DNA from: Vampirovibrionales bacterium
Lineage (GTDB): Bacteria; Cyanobacteriota; Vampirovibrionia; Vampirovibrionales; Vampirovibrionaceae
Assembly: GCA_016712355.1 (NCBI GenBank)
Contig: JADJRF010000005.1
Span: 372,001-436,000, forward strand
Direction of reading: 5' to 3'
DNA length: 64,000 bases
The notes under the pieces are model-generated. The model was given only the letters and a program-made list of their open reading frames with translations, had not been told where the DNA came from and ran no database searches. Each line of letters starts with the position of its first letter. Position 1 is the first letter of the stretch. Both the position numbers and the translations under genes were made by a program. This document shows, one piece after another, positions 44,469 through 53,646 of this stretch.

Positions 44469-44581
44469 AATCATCAATTAAGACGATCACGTTATGCGCG
44501 CCAACCCCTAGAGTAAAAGAAGCGCTTTGCCCGACCCGACAGCGATGCTTTATCTCGCCCCAAACAGAGGATCACGCAATC

Positions 44582-45151
44582 ATGTCCTACACCGCCCTAC
44601 AACTGGACGCCCTTGCGGAAATGGGCAACATTGGAAGCGGAAACGCCGCCACCACGCTCTCTATTATGCTCAACTCAGCTGTGGATATGGAAGTTTCCGA
44701 AATCACGCTTTGTCCGGTGAAAGACTGCCTGAAAAGTATGGGCGTAGATAAGGACGATATTTTTTCAGTTATTCACGAAATTCACGGCGATCTGAACGGC
44801 CTCTTCTGGCTGGGCATCAAGCGCGACGGCCAAGTGGAAATCTGCACGCTCGTGGGGGGCGAGAAATTCGCCCATGACCCCTCCATCGTATTCGAAGTAT
44901 CCAATATCCTCGGCGGAAACTACATTCGCGCGCTGGCAGATATGCTGGGCCTGGCCATCGAACTGGAGCCGCCCAACGCCATTGCAATAGACGACTATCT
45001 CCATGACAGCAAAGATCATGGCATCGATGTAAACGGTATCATTTTCATCAAAAATAAATTAATTATTATGGGAAAAACCATCGATTGCTTCATTAGCTTT
45101 GTCCTCACCAAAGAGTCTCAGCAAGCGTTATTAACGCGATTGGGCGTATAA
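44582..45151 (+). CDS. cheC: CheC-family CheY-P phosphatase
   Basis: 189 residues from ATG 44582 (GAGG upstream). Both active-site helices of the family are present: DALAEMGNIGSGNAATTL and SIVFEVSNILGGNYIRAL, each fitting D/S-x3-E-x2-N. CheC hydrolyses the phosphate on CheY. Double motifs point to CheC rather than CheX or CheD-dependent forms with one motif. A longer in-frame reading back to 44441 would overlap cheR and is not supported. It sits immediately before cheY, its expected substrate. Confidence 0.9.
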   Translation: MSYTALQLDALAEMGNIGSGNAATTLSIMLNSAVDMEVSEITLCPVKDCLKSMGVDKDDIFSVIHEIHGDLNGLFWLGIKRDGQVEICTLVGGEKFAHDPSIVFEVSNILGGNYIRALADMLGLAIELEPPNAIAIDDYLHDSKDHGIDVNGIIFIKNKLIIMGKTIDCFISFVLTKESQQALLTRLGV

Positions 45152-45195
45152 ACAAGAGCGCGTATCATGCGATAACGAACGGAGTTGGAATCACA

Positions 45196-45567
45196 ATGAG
45201 CAAGAAACGTATTTTAATTGTTGATGACGCAACCTTTATGCGGTCTCTGCTGAAGGACATTCTCAGCCAGGGCGCCTATGAAGTTGCAGGAGAGGCCACC
45301 AACGGCCAGGAAGCCGTCGATTTCTACAAAAATCTCAACCCGGATCTCGTGACGCTGGACATTACCATGCCGGTTAAAAACGGCCTGGAAGCGCTTAGCG
45401 AAATTCTCAACTTCGACGCCAATGCGAAGGTGATTATGTGCTCTGCGATGGGCCAGCAAGCGATGGTGCTTCAGGCCATTAAAACCGGCGCAAAGGATTT
45501 CGTTGTAAAGCCGTTTCAGCCAGAACGGGTGCTGGAAGCCGTCGATCGCATTATCGGCGCCGCTTAA
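45196..45567 (+). CDS. cheY: Single-domain response regulator CheY
   Basis: 123 residues, one receiver: ILIVDDATFMRSLL with the acidic pair, LVTLDITMPVKNG with phosphoacceptor Asp55, CSAMGQQ, and KDFVVKPFQPERV with the conserved lysine. It resembles the B. subtilis/Thermotoga type of CheY, which is dephosphorylated by CheC/FliY/CheX proteins. GGAGTTGGAA precedes the ATG. With no flagellar switch gene in view, its target may be a distant motor or pilus, or the downstream proteins. Confidence 0.95.
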   Translation: MSKKRILIVDDATFMRSLLKDILSQGAYEVAGEATNGQEAVDFYKNLNPDLVTLDITMPVKNGLEALSEILNFDANAKVIMCSAMGQQAMVLQAIKTGAKDFVVKPFQPERVLEAVDRIIGAA

Positions 45568-45643
45568 ACTCATCTCAACAAGGCTGTAGCGGCGCTTTCC
45601 TGCCACACGCATCCAATTCATAAGGAGGCAGGGCGCTGTCCGA

Positions 45644-48226
45644 ATGTACGCCAGAAAGCTATTAAACAAACTGAGCAACTCCTCTTTCGTCTCTGGGCGA
45701 TGGGCTCGACAACGAGCGAAGGAGCCTTCAGCAATACATCCTTGGGCGACATTTTCGGCGGCGAAAGCCGAGTGGATCATTTATTTACCTGCTATTAGCG
45801 TATTTTTACTGACATGCGGCATCATTTTTTGGCCCTACGGAATCCATTCGGATCAATTATCCGAGCTTTTTCAGGTCGACAGTGACCATTTTTTTATCGT
45901 GATTGCATCGTTGACAACGACGAATCTTATCACCTTATACTCCTTGGCTGTTAATTTTTCAAAAAACCGTCTCAGCGAAAGGCTCAAAAGCAAGAGTCAA
46001 ATCCTGGAATCCGCGTCGGACGGAATTATTGGGCTCGACAAAAAAGGCAATATTTTCTTCATGAACCGCGCGGCGGCGCGCATGCTGGCTCGCGATCCTG
46101 AAGAGGCAGTAGGGCAGCCTATTCATCATATTGTACATTACAAACGCCCTTCAGATTTATGTAGTTTTTCAGGCGACACTTGCAAATACATGGCCTGCTT
46201 CCACCAAAAATTGCCTCAAAAGACCTGTGAAGAAGTTTTTTTCCGGAAAGACGGATCCGAATTTCATATTGAATTCGAAGTCACGCCGGTGATGGATACA
46301 GAGGAGGTTATTGGCGCTGTCATCAGTTTCCGCGATATCGAGCTCCGCTTAAGAACCGAAGAAGAGCTCCGAATCGCGAAAACCTCTATTGAGAAGAGCC
46401 ACGACGCCGTATTATGGATTAATCGCGCAGGCAATATTCGCTTCGCCAATACTCAGGCAAGCCAGATTTTTAAACGCAATCACGACGAGATGAGCGCGTT
46501 ATCCGTATATGACCTATTCCCGGACATGAATCAGGGTCAGTGGAAAGCTTTTATACGATATTTTAGACGTTTCACATCCTCAAAAATTGAAAAAACGCTT
46601 TTCAGAGGGGATTGCGAGACAGGCATTACCGTAGAAATTAGCGTGGTTTATCTGGACACCAAAGAACTCTCATGCGTTTTTCTAAAAGATATCTCAGAGC
46701 GCAGAGCCGCTGAAGAAGCTTTACAGAACGCAAAAGATGAGGCGTTAAAGGCGTCCCGACTAAAGTCAGAGTTCGTCGCCAATATGAGCCATGAGATCCG
46801 AACGCCGATTAACGGCATTATTGGCATGAGTGAATTGTTGAGTGAAACGACATTGGAAGACGAACAACGCGAATATGCCGATTCCATAAGAAAGTCTGGA
46901 GAAGTTCTACTCGACCTGATTAATGATATTCTTGATTTTTCGAAGATAGAAGCCGGTAAAGTTTATCTGGATTTTGTTCCCTTCAACCTAAAAGAACTCT
47001 TAGAAACTGTCATTGAGATGATGACGCCTTTTTCTGAGAAAAAGGGCCTTTCTCTGTCTCTGCTTTATCCAGAATCAGTTCCACATCATTTTGTCAGTGA
47101 TATGAACCGTATCCGGCAAGTGATTTACAATCTGGTTAATAATGCTATTAAATATAGTGATGAAGGATCTGTTGTAATTAGCGTCAATTGTGACTCTTGC
47201 CACAACCCTGAGTCGCAGGTGCATATTCGGGTACAAGACACCGGCATTGGCATCAGCCCTTACGAACAAGCAAGTATTTTCGACAAATTTACTCAAGCGG
47301 ATTCCGGATCTGCGCGAGGCAAGACGGGAAGCGGCTTAGGGCTTGCCATCTGTCAACAGCTGGTCAGCCTGATCGGCGGAGAGATTGGCGTTGAAAGCGT
47401 TCTCAACCAGGGGTCTACCTTCTGGGTATCATTACCCATGATTGTTTTCCAACAGTACCCAGCCTCGTCGGAAATCGCAGGGACATATTATGCCCAGTAC
47501 GATCTCCCCACGCAAAAATATCAACATAACACCGAAAATAAAACACCTGCCGTTCGGAATTTAAAAATTCTACTGGTTGAAGATAATCTTATCAACCAAA
47601 ATGTAAGTTTATACATGTTGCGAAAACTGGAACATTCCGTTGAGATCGCCGCAAACGGGCTCGAAGCAGTAGAAATGGCCCGAAATTTCACCTACGATAT
47701 TATCTTAATGGACTGCCAAATGCCGCACATGGATGGATACGAAGCGACCCGCGTCATTCGCGAATGGGAGAAACCGCTCGGCAAACACACGCCCATTGTC
47801 GCCATGACAGCCCATGCCATGACAGGCGATCAAGAAAAATGCCTACAGGTCGGAATGGATGGTTATATCGCAAAGCCTATTAAAAAAGCAGACCTCCAAG
47901 AAGCGCTTCACCGATTAACCTCTCATTTCAGACAAAGCTCTTGTCTCCCTGACCGCGCCCCCACACAGCCTATGCCTCCTATAATCAAGACAGAAACAGA
48001 CACCGCGACTCCCGACAAGGAGACTTTACAAGAGACGCTGACGCAATTATATGCAATCGCGCAGGCCCATTCTTTAAGCGACATTCTGAAAAGAATCGAA
48101 GACATTCAGCGCCTCGCACAAAACGACCCTGAGCGCATCGACGCCGACTCGGTGAAGTGGATCCGCATCCAGATGGACAGATTGCTTCAAAGCGAACTTC
48201 TTGAAAAAAGGAAGCTATCGTCGTGA
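45644..48226 (+). CDS. Membrane hybrid histidine kinase with Cys-rich PAS
   Basis: 860 residues. Two membrane helices (about 44-64 and 82-103) are followed by PAS 1 (about 118-232), PAS 2 (245-352), HisKA with phospho-His383 in [11 protein letters not shown], HATPase ([29 protein letters not shown]) and a receiver with Asp690 in [13 protein letters not shown] linker and about 100 helical residues close the protein. PAS 1 holds four cysteines spaced CX6CX4CX9C (173-195), which could bind a metal or iron-sulphur cluster. AAGGAGG lies rather far (15 bases) before the ATG. The gene's base composition is clearly lower in GC than the window flanks. Its stop overlaps the next start (GTGA). Confidence 0.93.
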   Translation: MYARKLLNKLSNSSFVSGRWARQRAKEPSAIHPWATFSAAKAEWIIYLPAISVFLLTCGIIFWPYGIHSDQLSELFQVDSDHFFIVIASLTTTNLITLYSLAVNFSKNRLSERLKSKSQILESASDGIIGLDKKGNIFFMNRAAARMLARDPEEAVGQPIHHIVHYKRPSDLCSFSGDTCKYMACFHQKLPQKTCEEVFFRKDGSEFHIEFEVTPVMDTEEVIGAVISFRDIELRLRTEEELRIAKTSIEKSHDAVLWINRAGNIRFANTQASQIFKRNHDEMSALSVYDLFPDMNQGQWKAFIRYFRRFTSSKIEKTLFRGDCETGITVEISVVYLDTKELSCVFLKDISERRAAEEALQNAKDEALKASRLKSEFVANMSHEIRTPINGIIGMSELLSETTLEDEQREYADSIRKSGEVLLDLINDILDFSKIEAGKVYLDFVPFNLKELLETVIEMMTPFSEKKGLSLSLLYPESVPHHFVSDMNRIRQVIYNLVNNAIKYSDEGSVVISVNCDSCHNPESQVHIRVQDTGIGISPYEQASIFDKFTQADSGSARGKTGSGLGLAICQQLVSLIGGEIGVESVLNQGSTFWVSLPMIVFQQYPASSEIAGTYYAQYDLPTQKYQHNTENKTPAVRNLKILLVEDNLINQNVSLYMLRKLEHSVEIAANGLEAVEMARNFTYDIILMDCQMPHMDGYEATRVIREWEKPLGKHTPIVAMTAHAMTGDQEKCLQVGMDGYIAKPIKKADLQEALHRLTSHFRQSSCLPDRAPTQPMPPIIKTETDTATPDKETLQETLTQLYAIAQAHSLSDILKRIEDIQRLAQNDPERIDADSVKWIRIQMDRLLQSELLEKRKLSS

Positions 48227-49476
48227 AAGTTCTGATTGCCGATGACGTCAGCTACAGCCTCAATGTAGCAAAAATAATTCTGCAAAAGGCGGGTTATGAG
48301 GTCCTGTGCGCCTCATGCGGCGAAGAAGCAATGGAGATTCTTCATCGAGAAAGTAATTTAGGGGCCGTCCTCATCGACTACCTCATGCCGGACATGAATG
48401 GCGTTGAGGTCTATCGAGAGTGCCAGAAATTAAAACGTTATAGCGGGCTTAATGTCGTCTTAATGCCGCCTTTTTTATTGCTTACGGCTGTCAGCGACGC
48501 ACGCGTCTATGAAGAAGCGGAACGTCTGGGCTTTTTGAGCGTGCTACAAAAACCTCTCGATCCGCAAGAGCTCCTCGATATCATGAATGATATTCAAAGC
48601 GGAAAAGCGTTGGTTAACAAAGAAGAAAAATTCCTCAAGATTATGCTGGTGGAAAGCGCCGATTGCTTTCGAAAAACCATTGAAGAAGTGCTCTCTTCCA
48701 CAGGCCATATCCTGTTTCGCGTAGGCTCGGCGCAAGAAGCAATCAATCATCTTAAACAGGATTTTACGATTTCGGTGATTATTTCCAATATTGCCCTCTC
48801 CGATATGGACGGGTTGGAATTTTTTCGGCAAGGGCTGGCCATCGAACGCTATAACGACGAAGGAGCCGTGCCATTGCCGCCGTTTATCCTTTTGGCGGAA
48901 AGTATTGATGCCGCCACATTACAAGATGCGCAGAAGCTTGGAATTGACGACTTACTGATTAAGCCTATTAATACAGATCGCCTCAGAAGCCGACTCACGG
49001 AAATTTATCTAAAGCAGAAAGGGCGGTCGCAAACAGAAAGTAGCTCTCAAAAAGTTCTCGTGGTGGATGACATTGGATTTATGCGATCTTTAATCAGCTC
49101 TACGCTTAATCAGCAGGGTCTTTCGGTCTTAACCGCCTCGTCTGGCGAAGAGGCCTATGACATGATTAAGCGAGATGAATCCATCGCCGTCATCGTAACC
49201 GACCTGTACATGCCCGAAATGGATGGGATTGAGCTGTTCAAAAAGTCTCAGGAGTTGTTTCGACGCCGGAATCCGCTTTATAACCCGGACACGAATCCAT
49301 CATTTGTTTTAATTACGGCGTCCAGCGATTTTAAAACGCTTACCAGCGCAGAACAGGCCGGGTTTACAGACGTTTTACGAAAACCCCTTAGCATGGAAAC
49401 CCTTTCTGAACGGATCCAGAAAATACTGGAAGACAAACGCGCTGCCAACACAACAACGCCAAACGCTACTTCCTGA
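48223..49476 (+). CDS. Triple-receiver response regulator with degenerate middle domain
   Basis: 417 residues made of three receivers and nothing else. Receiver 1 (1-125): IADDVS, Asp52 in VLIDYLMPDMNG, KPLDPQ. Receiver 2 (138-262): the acidic pair is reduced to ES and the phosphoacceptor position is Asn189 (IISNIALSDMDG), so it cannot be phosphorylated normally. Receiver 3 (276-405): VVDDIG, Asp327 in IVTDLYMPEMDG, KPLSME. All three carry a similar polar insert before the fourth strand, ending PPFLLLTA, PPFILLAE and PSFVLITA, which suggests internal triplication. It starts with GTG, overlapping the kinase gene by 4 bases, so kinase and receivers are translated together. Confidence 0.92.
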   Translation: MKVLIADDVSYSLNVAKIILQKAGYEVLCASCGEEAMEILHRESNLGAVLIDYLMPDMNGVEVYRECQKLKRYSGLNVVLMPPFLLLTAVSDARVYEEAERLGFLSVLQKPLDPQELLDIMNDIQSGKALVNKEEKFLKIMLVESADCFRKTIEEVLSSTGHILFRVGSAQEAINHLKQDFTISVIISNIALSDMDGLEFFRQGLAIERYNDEGAVPLPPFILLAESIDAATLQDAQKLGIDDLLIKPINTDRLRSRLTEIYLKQKGRSQTESSSQKVLVVDDIGFMRSLISSTLNQQGLSVLTASSGEEAYDMIKRDESIAVIVTDLYMPEMDGIELFKKSQELFRRRNPLYNPDTNPSFVLITASSDFKTLTSAEQAGFTDVLRKPLSMETLSERIQKILEDKRAANTTTPNATS

Positions 49477-49515
49477 GAATTTGTTCTTGAGAACCCAGAG
49501 GGGAGCTTAACGATA

Positions 49516-50841
49516 ATGCCTTTTTCAAACGAGGACTCCGATAGCATGGTCTGTGAAGAAGCGCATCTGCGGGATTTCAAGCCGGTCCCGCCTCAAACGC
49601 TTCAGGAAACCGGACTCAATGAGATCCTGATCGAAGATTTAATTTTAAAATGGCTTTTCTCCAATGGCGTAATGTCCGGACGCGCAGTTGCGTCTACGCT
49701 ATGTCTGCCCTTCAGCTTATTAAAGCCAATTCTGGCAGATCTCAAAAACAGGATTCTGGTTGAACACAAATCCACCACCGGGGTTGGGGATTTTCTCTAT
49801 GCGCTGACCGATCTGGGTCGCGAAAAAGGCCTTGTCGCCATGGAATACTCAGCTTACGTAGGCCCCGCGCCTGTTCCCATGGACGCCTATCTGACCAGCG
49901 TTGAGGCGCAGTCGATTCGAAATGAGCAGCCGGGAGAAGCCGAACTGCTTCAAGCTTTCTCTGATTTATTGTTGCCCTCCAGCGTATTTGAGATCCTGGG
50001 CCCTGCCGTCAACTCGGGGCGCGGATTGTTTTTATACGGAGCTCCCGGCAACGGAAAAACCTCGATCGCTGAGCGGATTTGTCGATGTTTTGGGGACGTT
50101 ATTTATCTCCCGAAAGCGCTTCTAACCGACGGACAATTAATCAAACTCTACGATCCGCAATGTCATCAGGCCATTGAAACGCAAACGGAATCGCTATTGC
50201 CTTCATACGATCAACGATGGGTTCTGGTGCAACGGCCGGTGGTAATGGTAGGCGGCGAATTAACGATGGAATCGCTTGAAATAAAGTTTAATCCCATTCT
50301 CAAAATTTCAGAAGCGCCGCTTCAGCTCAAAGCCAACTGTGGCGTATTTTTAATTGATGACTTTGGCCGACAGCGCATTTCCCACGAAGAATTACTCAAC
50401 CGCTGGATTGTACCTCTTGAAAAACGCGTCGATTATCTTTCGTTGCCCAATGGCAAAAAAATTGAGGTCCCCTTTGACGAACTTATTATCTTTTCGACCA
50501 ATCTGGATCCCGCCCAACTGGTAGACGACGCCTTTTTAAGGCGGATTCCGTATAAAATTCATGTCGCGGATCCAGAAGAAAGCGCGTTTAAAGCGCTCAT
50601 GCGTTTTATGGCGCCGCGTTATGGCATTATTTTTAACGAAGACGCCTTTGAGCATCTGGTGGCCGCGCATTATCGCGGTCGACGGCCTTATCGCGCGTGT
50701 CAGGCGCGCGATCTGCTGGAGCAGATCGTTAATGCCGCCGCTTACGCCAGAACAGAGCCCTTAATGACCCCTCAATCGTTAGACGGGGCTTGCCGCAATT
50801 ATTTCGCCGCGATGAGCAACCTTCCAGACGAGCGCGTATAA
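49516..50841 (+). CDS. AAA+ ATPase with N-terminal winged-helix-like domain
   Basis: 441 residues. The N-terminal domain (about 35-110) looks like a winged helix (ILKWLFSNGVMSGRAVASTL, KNRILVEHKS, LYALTDLGREK), then a conserved YVGPAPVPMDAY linker. The AAA module has Walker A LYGAPGNGKTS (Lys181), Walker B GVFLIDDFGRQR, sensor LIIFSTNLDP, and a likely arginine finger in FLRRIPYKI. I do not know a named function; the family as I recall it occurs in bacteria with complex signalling, often near pilus or secretion genes. It is last in the chemosensory operon and could be its effector. Confidence 0.82.
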   Translation: MPFSNEDSDSMVCEEAHLRDFKPVPPQTLQETGLNEILIEDLILKWLFSNGVMSGRAVASTLCLPFSLLKPILADLKNRILVEHKSTTGVGDFLYALTDLGREKGLVAMEYSAYVGPAPVPMDAYLTSVEAQSIRNEQPGEAELLQAFSDLLLPSSVFEILGPAVNSGRGLFLYGAPGNGKTSIAERICRCFGDVIYLPKALLTDGQLIKLYDPQCHQAIETQTESLLPSYDQRWVLVQRPVVMVGGELTMESLEIKFNPILKISEAPLQLKANCGVFLIDDFGRQRISHEELLNRWIVPLEKRVDYLSLPNGKKIEVPFDELIIFSTNLDPAQLVDDAFLRRIPYKIHVADPEESAFKALMRFMAPRYGIIFNEDAFEHLVAAHYRGRRPYRACQARDLLEQIVNAAAYARTEPLMTPQSLDGACRNYFAAMSNLPDERV

Positions 50842-50845
50842 CGCC

Positions 50846-51241
50846 CTAAAGAAAACGCATTCTGAACGAATACCACAAAATATGCAATTTTTGTTGGTAA
50901 GAGAGATTTAGCGTAAGCAATAATTTATCTGCATCATCGCCAGAGACGAATCGCATCTCATTGCAATCGTTCCTGTAAAGATAGCCGTGTTCTAGAATTC
51001 TGGAAAAATCCAACGCTATTCGCAAAGCTATAAACAGATTAGGAGAAATTTCTTTTCCAAGAACAATTTGACTCTCGTTGAGGGATTTGCGAGCGCGCGC
51101 CTCATCAAGGCCGATTATCTTAGAGAGGTACGTGCAATCGCAAAGCCGCCGAGCCACGGGCTGATAAGTGACTCCGCTACGCAGCGGCTGGCACAGAACG
51201 TCCGTCCCGAATCGAGTGGGCAGAATCGATAAAGGAGTCAT
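50846..51241 (-). CDS. Hypothetical protein
   Basis: 131 residues, convergent with the AAA+ gene and 4 bases from its end. It seems helical, with a LDEARARKSLNESQIVLGKE stretch and a tyrosine-rich C-terminus (LSYQQKLHILWYSF). No signal peptide and no family recognised. Its base composition is AT-rich like the chemosensory genes. The ATG has only a weak GGGGAT ahead of it. It may belong to the same transferred block. Confidence 0.5.
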   Translation of the reverse strand: MTPLSILPTRFGTDVLCQPLRSGVTYQPVARRLCDCTYLSKIIGLDEARARKSLNESQIVLGKEISPNLFIALRIALDFSRILEHGYLYRNDCNEMRFVSGDDADKLLLTLNLSYQQKLHILWYSFRMRFL

Positions 51242-51315
51242 GATGCACTATCCCCACGGGACGTTCACTGACGACTCGCATGATAAATGCGCTCAAGCCC
51301 AGAAATTGTCCCGCG

Positions 51316-52038
51316 CTAGCAGTAGCCTTCTTTGATGGCCTTCACAGCGGCCTGTGTACGGTCGTCCACGGCAAGCTTCTGAATGATGTTGCCCACATGC
51401 GCCTTGGCGGTGTGCGTGGTCACTTCCAGCGCCTGGGCGATCTCCTTGTTGCTCTTGCCTTCCACAATCAGTTGCAGCACTTCGATTTCGCGCTCGGTAA
51501 GATCGGCGTTATAACGCTTACGCGGAGCGCCGGCTCCCATCGCGCCGGAAGCAGGCGCGGAAGGACGGGCGACATCAGCCGCAGCCACCGCTTGACGCCC
51601 GGAAGGAATGGCAGCCAACACCAGACTCGCAATAGCCGGATCCAGCCACACGGCGCCTTCCTGCACCATGGCCAGAATCTGGCAGAGACGCTCGACTTTG
51701 ATGTCTTTCATGCAATACGCGTCCGCCCCGGCGGCCAGCGAGGCGAAGACTTCCTCTTCGTCTTTATGCGAGGTGAGCATCACGATCTTAATATTGGGAT
51801 ATTTGCGTTTAATCAGGTGGGTGGCTGTGATTCCATCCATCACCGGCATGCCGATATCCATCAGGATAATATCGGGTTGCAGATCGTCGGTCAGACGCAG
51901 CGCGTCGCGGCCATTTTCCGCCTCGCCGACAATTTCGACGCCGGGGCTCTCTTCCAGCGCCATCACCAGACCATAACGCACCAGTTCGTGGTCTTCAGCG
52001 ATAAGCGCCTTCAGGCGGCGGGGCGAATCAGCGGCCAT
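51316..52038 (-). CDS. NarL/FixJ-type response regulator
   Basis: 240 residues. The receiver has LIAEDHELVRYG and IILMDIGMPVMDG with Asp61; KD replaces the usual KP at AYCMKDIKVERL. An alanine/serine/proline linker (about 145-172) joins a LuxR-type helix-turn-helix (LTEREIEVLQLIVEGKSNKE, HTAKAHVGNIIQKL). It binds DNA as a dimer when phosphorylated. The partner kinase gene is 36 bases upstream on the same strand, so the pair is a two-component system. Confidence 0.94.
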   Translation of the reverse strand: MAADSPRRLKALIAEDHELVRYGLVMALEESPGVEIVGEAENGRDALRLTDDLQPDIILMDIGMPVMDGITATHLIKRKYPNIKIVMLTSHKDEEEVFASLAAGADAYCMKDIKVERLCQILAMVQEGAVWLDPAIASLVLAAIPSGRQAVAAADVARPSAPASGAMGAGAPRKRYNADLTEREIEVLQLIVEGKSNKEIAQALEVTTHTAKAHVGNIIQKLAVDDRTQAAVKAIKEGYC

Positions 52039-52074
52039 GACGTTTCCTTCCGGTTACAGGGCGAATCGGGCAGG

Positions 52075-53352
52075 CTAGACGCCTTTAGCAGGCGGCTCCT
52101 TGTGCCTCATGGCGTGAGGCGATGGGTATTTAGGTTGCGAGGGGTAGCGAGGCAGCGTCAAGAAGAAAGACGTTCCTTTGCCCACTACGCTCTCCACCCG
52201 GATCTTACCATTATGCAGGCCCATGATCATCTTGCAGATGTAAAGCCCCAGGCCTGAGCCGATTTTTTTACGCGTGCGATGCACGACAAAAAAGCGGTCG
52301 AACAGATGCGGCAGCACGTCGGGCGCAATACCCGGTCCGTTGTCACGACACTCGATCTCGACGTAATGGTCATGAATGACGTCGCGCAGCTCCACGCGAC
52401 TGTCCGGCGGTACGTGATCCACCGCATTGCCAATTAAATTGATAAAGACGCGCTTAAGCTGATGCCGATCGCCGGGAATATCCGGCAGCGATTTTTTAAG
52501 GCGATTAATCAGCGTAATGCCTTTGCTCTCGGCCAGTAACGACACATCGTTGAGACTTTCGCCCGCCAGCTCGGCGAGATTCACAGGCTCCATCCGCAAG
52601 TGAATCTTGCCGGCTTCGTACTGATTAATCTCCAGCAGCTTGCCGACCATCTCGAGCAAGCCCGCATTGCTCTTTTCCAGGCGTTCGAACAAACCCGCCA
52701 ATCGTTCGGGAAGTTGTGACTTGTGGGTATCCATAATCTCAAAGGCCCGTTGCTGGGCCACCAGCGGCGTGCGCAAATCGTGCGTCAGCGCAGAAATGAA
52801 CGTCTCACGCAGGCGCTCGCTCTCCTGAAGCTTTTCGATGGTTTCGCGCAACTCGCGATTGGCGCGGTTTAACTCGGCGGTTCGTTGCGCAACGCGCTGC
52901 TCCAGCGCTTCGTTCATTTGATGAATTTCCGCTTCCATCGCCTTACGGCTGGTAATTTCGTAGCGAATGGAGACGTAACGATACGGCTTGCCGTTGTCTT
53001 TAAGCAGCGGCACAATCGTGGTGTCCACCCAATACAGTGCGCCATCTTTTGCGCGATTCTGGATCTCGCCGCGCCAGACGCGACCGGCGGTAATGGTGCG
53101 CCACATGTCGGCGTAGAAAGCATCCGAATGCGAGCCGGACTTGAGAATGCGATGATTACGCCCGATAAGTTCTTCGCGCGGGTATTTTGAAATCTCGCAA
53201 AACTTGGGATTGGCGTAAATAATATCGCCGCGCACGTTGGAAATCGCCACAATGGCCGAGGCGTCCAGCGCAAACTTGACGTCCTGTAAATCTTTGAGCG
53301 TCTTTTTCAGGATGCGCTCATAACGATCCGGTAAAGTAGCGGCGGGCGTCAT
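52075..53352 (-). CDS. Soluble PAS sensor histidine kinase
   Basis: 425 residues, no membrane helix. One PAS with PAC (about 22-138: ISNVRGDIIYANPKFCEISK, NRAKDGALYWVDTTIVP), a coiled coil (138-185), HisKA with His191 in ALTHDLRTPLVAQ, and an HATPase domain (NLIGNAVDHVPPDS, DNGPGIAPD, GSGLGLYIC). A basic, proline-rich tail ends it. The aerotaxis-like PAS (GRNHRILKSGSH, WRGEI) resembles those binding FAD or haem. ATG 53352 has AAGGAGA upstream, at a slightly long distance; an in-frame extension to 53430 is unlikely. Partner is the adjacent NarL-type regulator. Confidence 0.93.
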   Translation of the reverse strand: MTPAATLPDRYERILKKTLKDLQDVKFALDASAIVAISNVRGDIIYANPKFCEISKYPREELIGRNHRILKSGSHSDAFYADMWRTITAGRVWRGEIQNRAKDGALYWVDTTIVPLLKDNGKPYRYVSIRYEITSRKAMEAEIHQMNEALEQRVAQRTAELNRANRELRETIEKLQESERLRETFISALTHDLRTPLVAQQRAFEIMDTHKSQLPERLAGLFERLEKSNAGLLEMVGKLLEINQYEAGKIHLRMEPVNLAELAGESLNDVSLLAESKGITLINRLKKSLPDIPGDRHQLKRVFINLIGNAVDHVPPDSRVELRDVIHDHYVEIECRDNGPGIAPDVLPHLFDRFFVVHRTRKKIGSGLGLYICKMIMGLHNGKIRVESVVGKGTSFFLTLPRYPSQPKYPSPHAMRHKEPPAKGV

Positions 53353-53646
53353 AACACAGGCTTTCTCCTTACGCGTTGCGCGCGATGACAGAACAACCGG
53401 AATGCTGGCGCACGCTCCCTGTTCAAACAATCTCTCGCGAGAGACGCGGGGGCGTCTCCGTGCGCATGGCGCCCAGCGTTGGCGCGCTGAATGGCATTAC
53501 TTTATCACAATCTGTCGCTTCGTCCCCTGCCGCATAACAACCGGCATCGTCATCAGCTTCGGGTAGAATGGAGACAACGGCCATCGGACTGAGCCTTATG
53601 GTAACGCCGCCGTTTATCCAGGCTGCTTTGTAGTGATGCGAGTTTT

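Noticed and set aside
51280..52257. 325-residue plus-strand open frame
   Set aside because: It is antisense to the NarL-type regulator and the kinase end, which both have clear domains; its His/Arg-rich composition is a GC-rich shadow.
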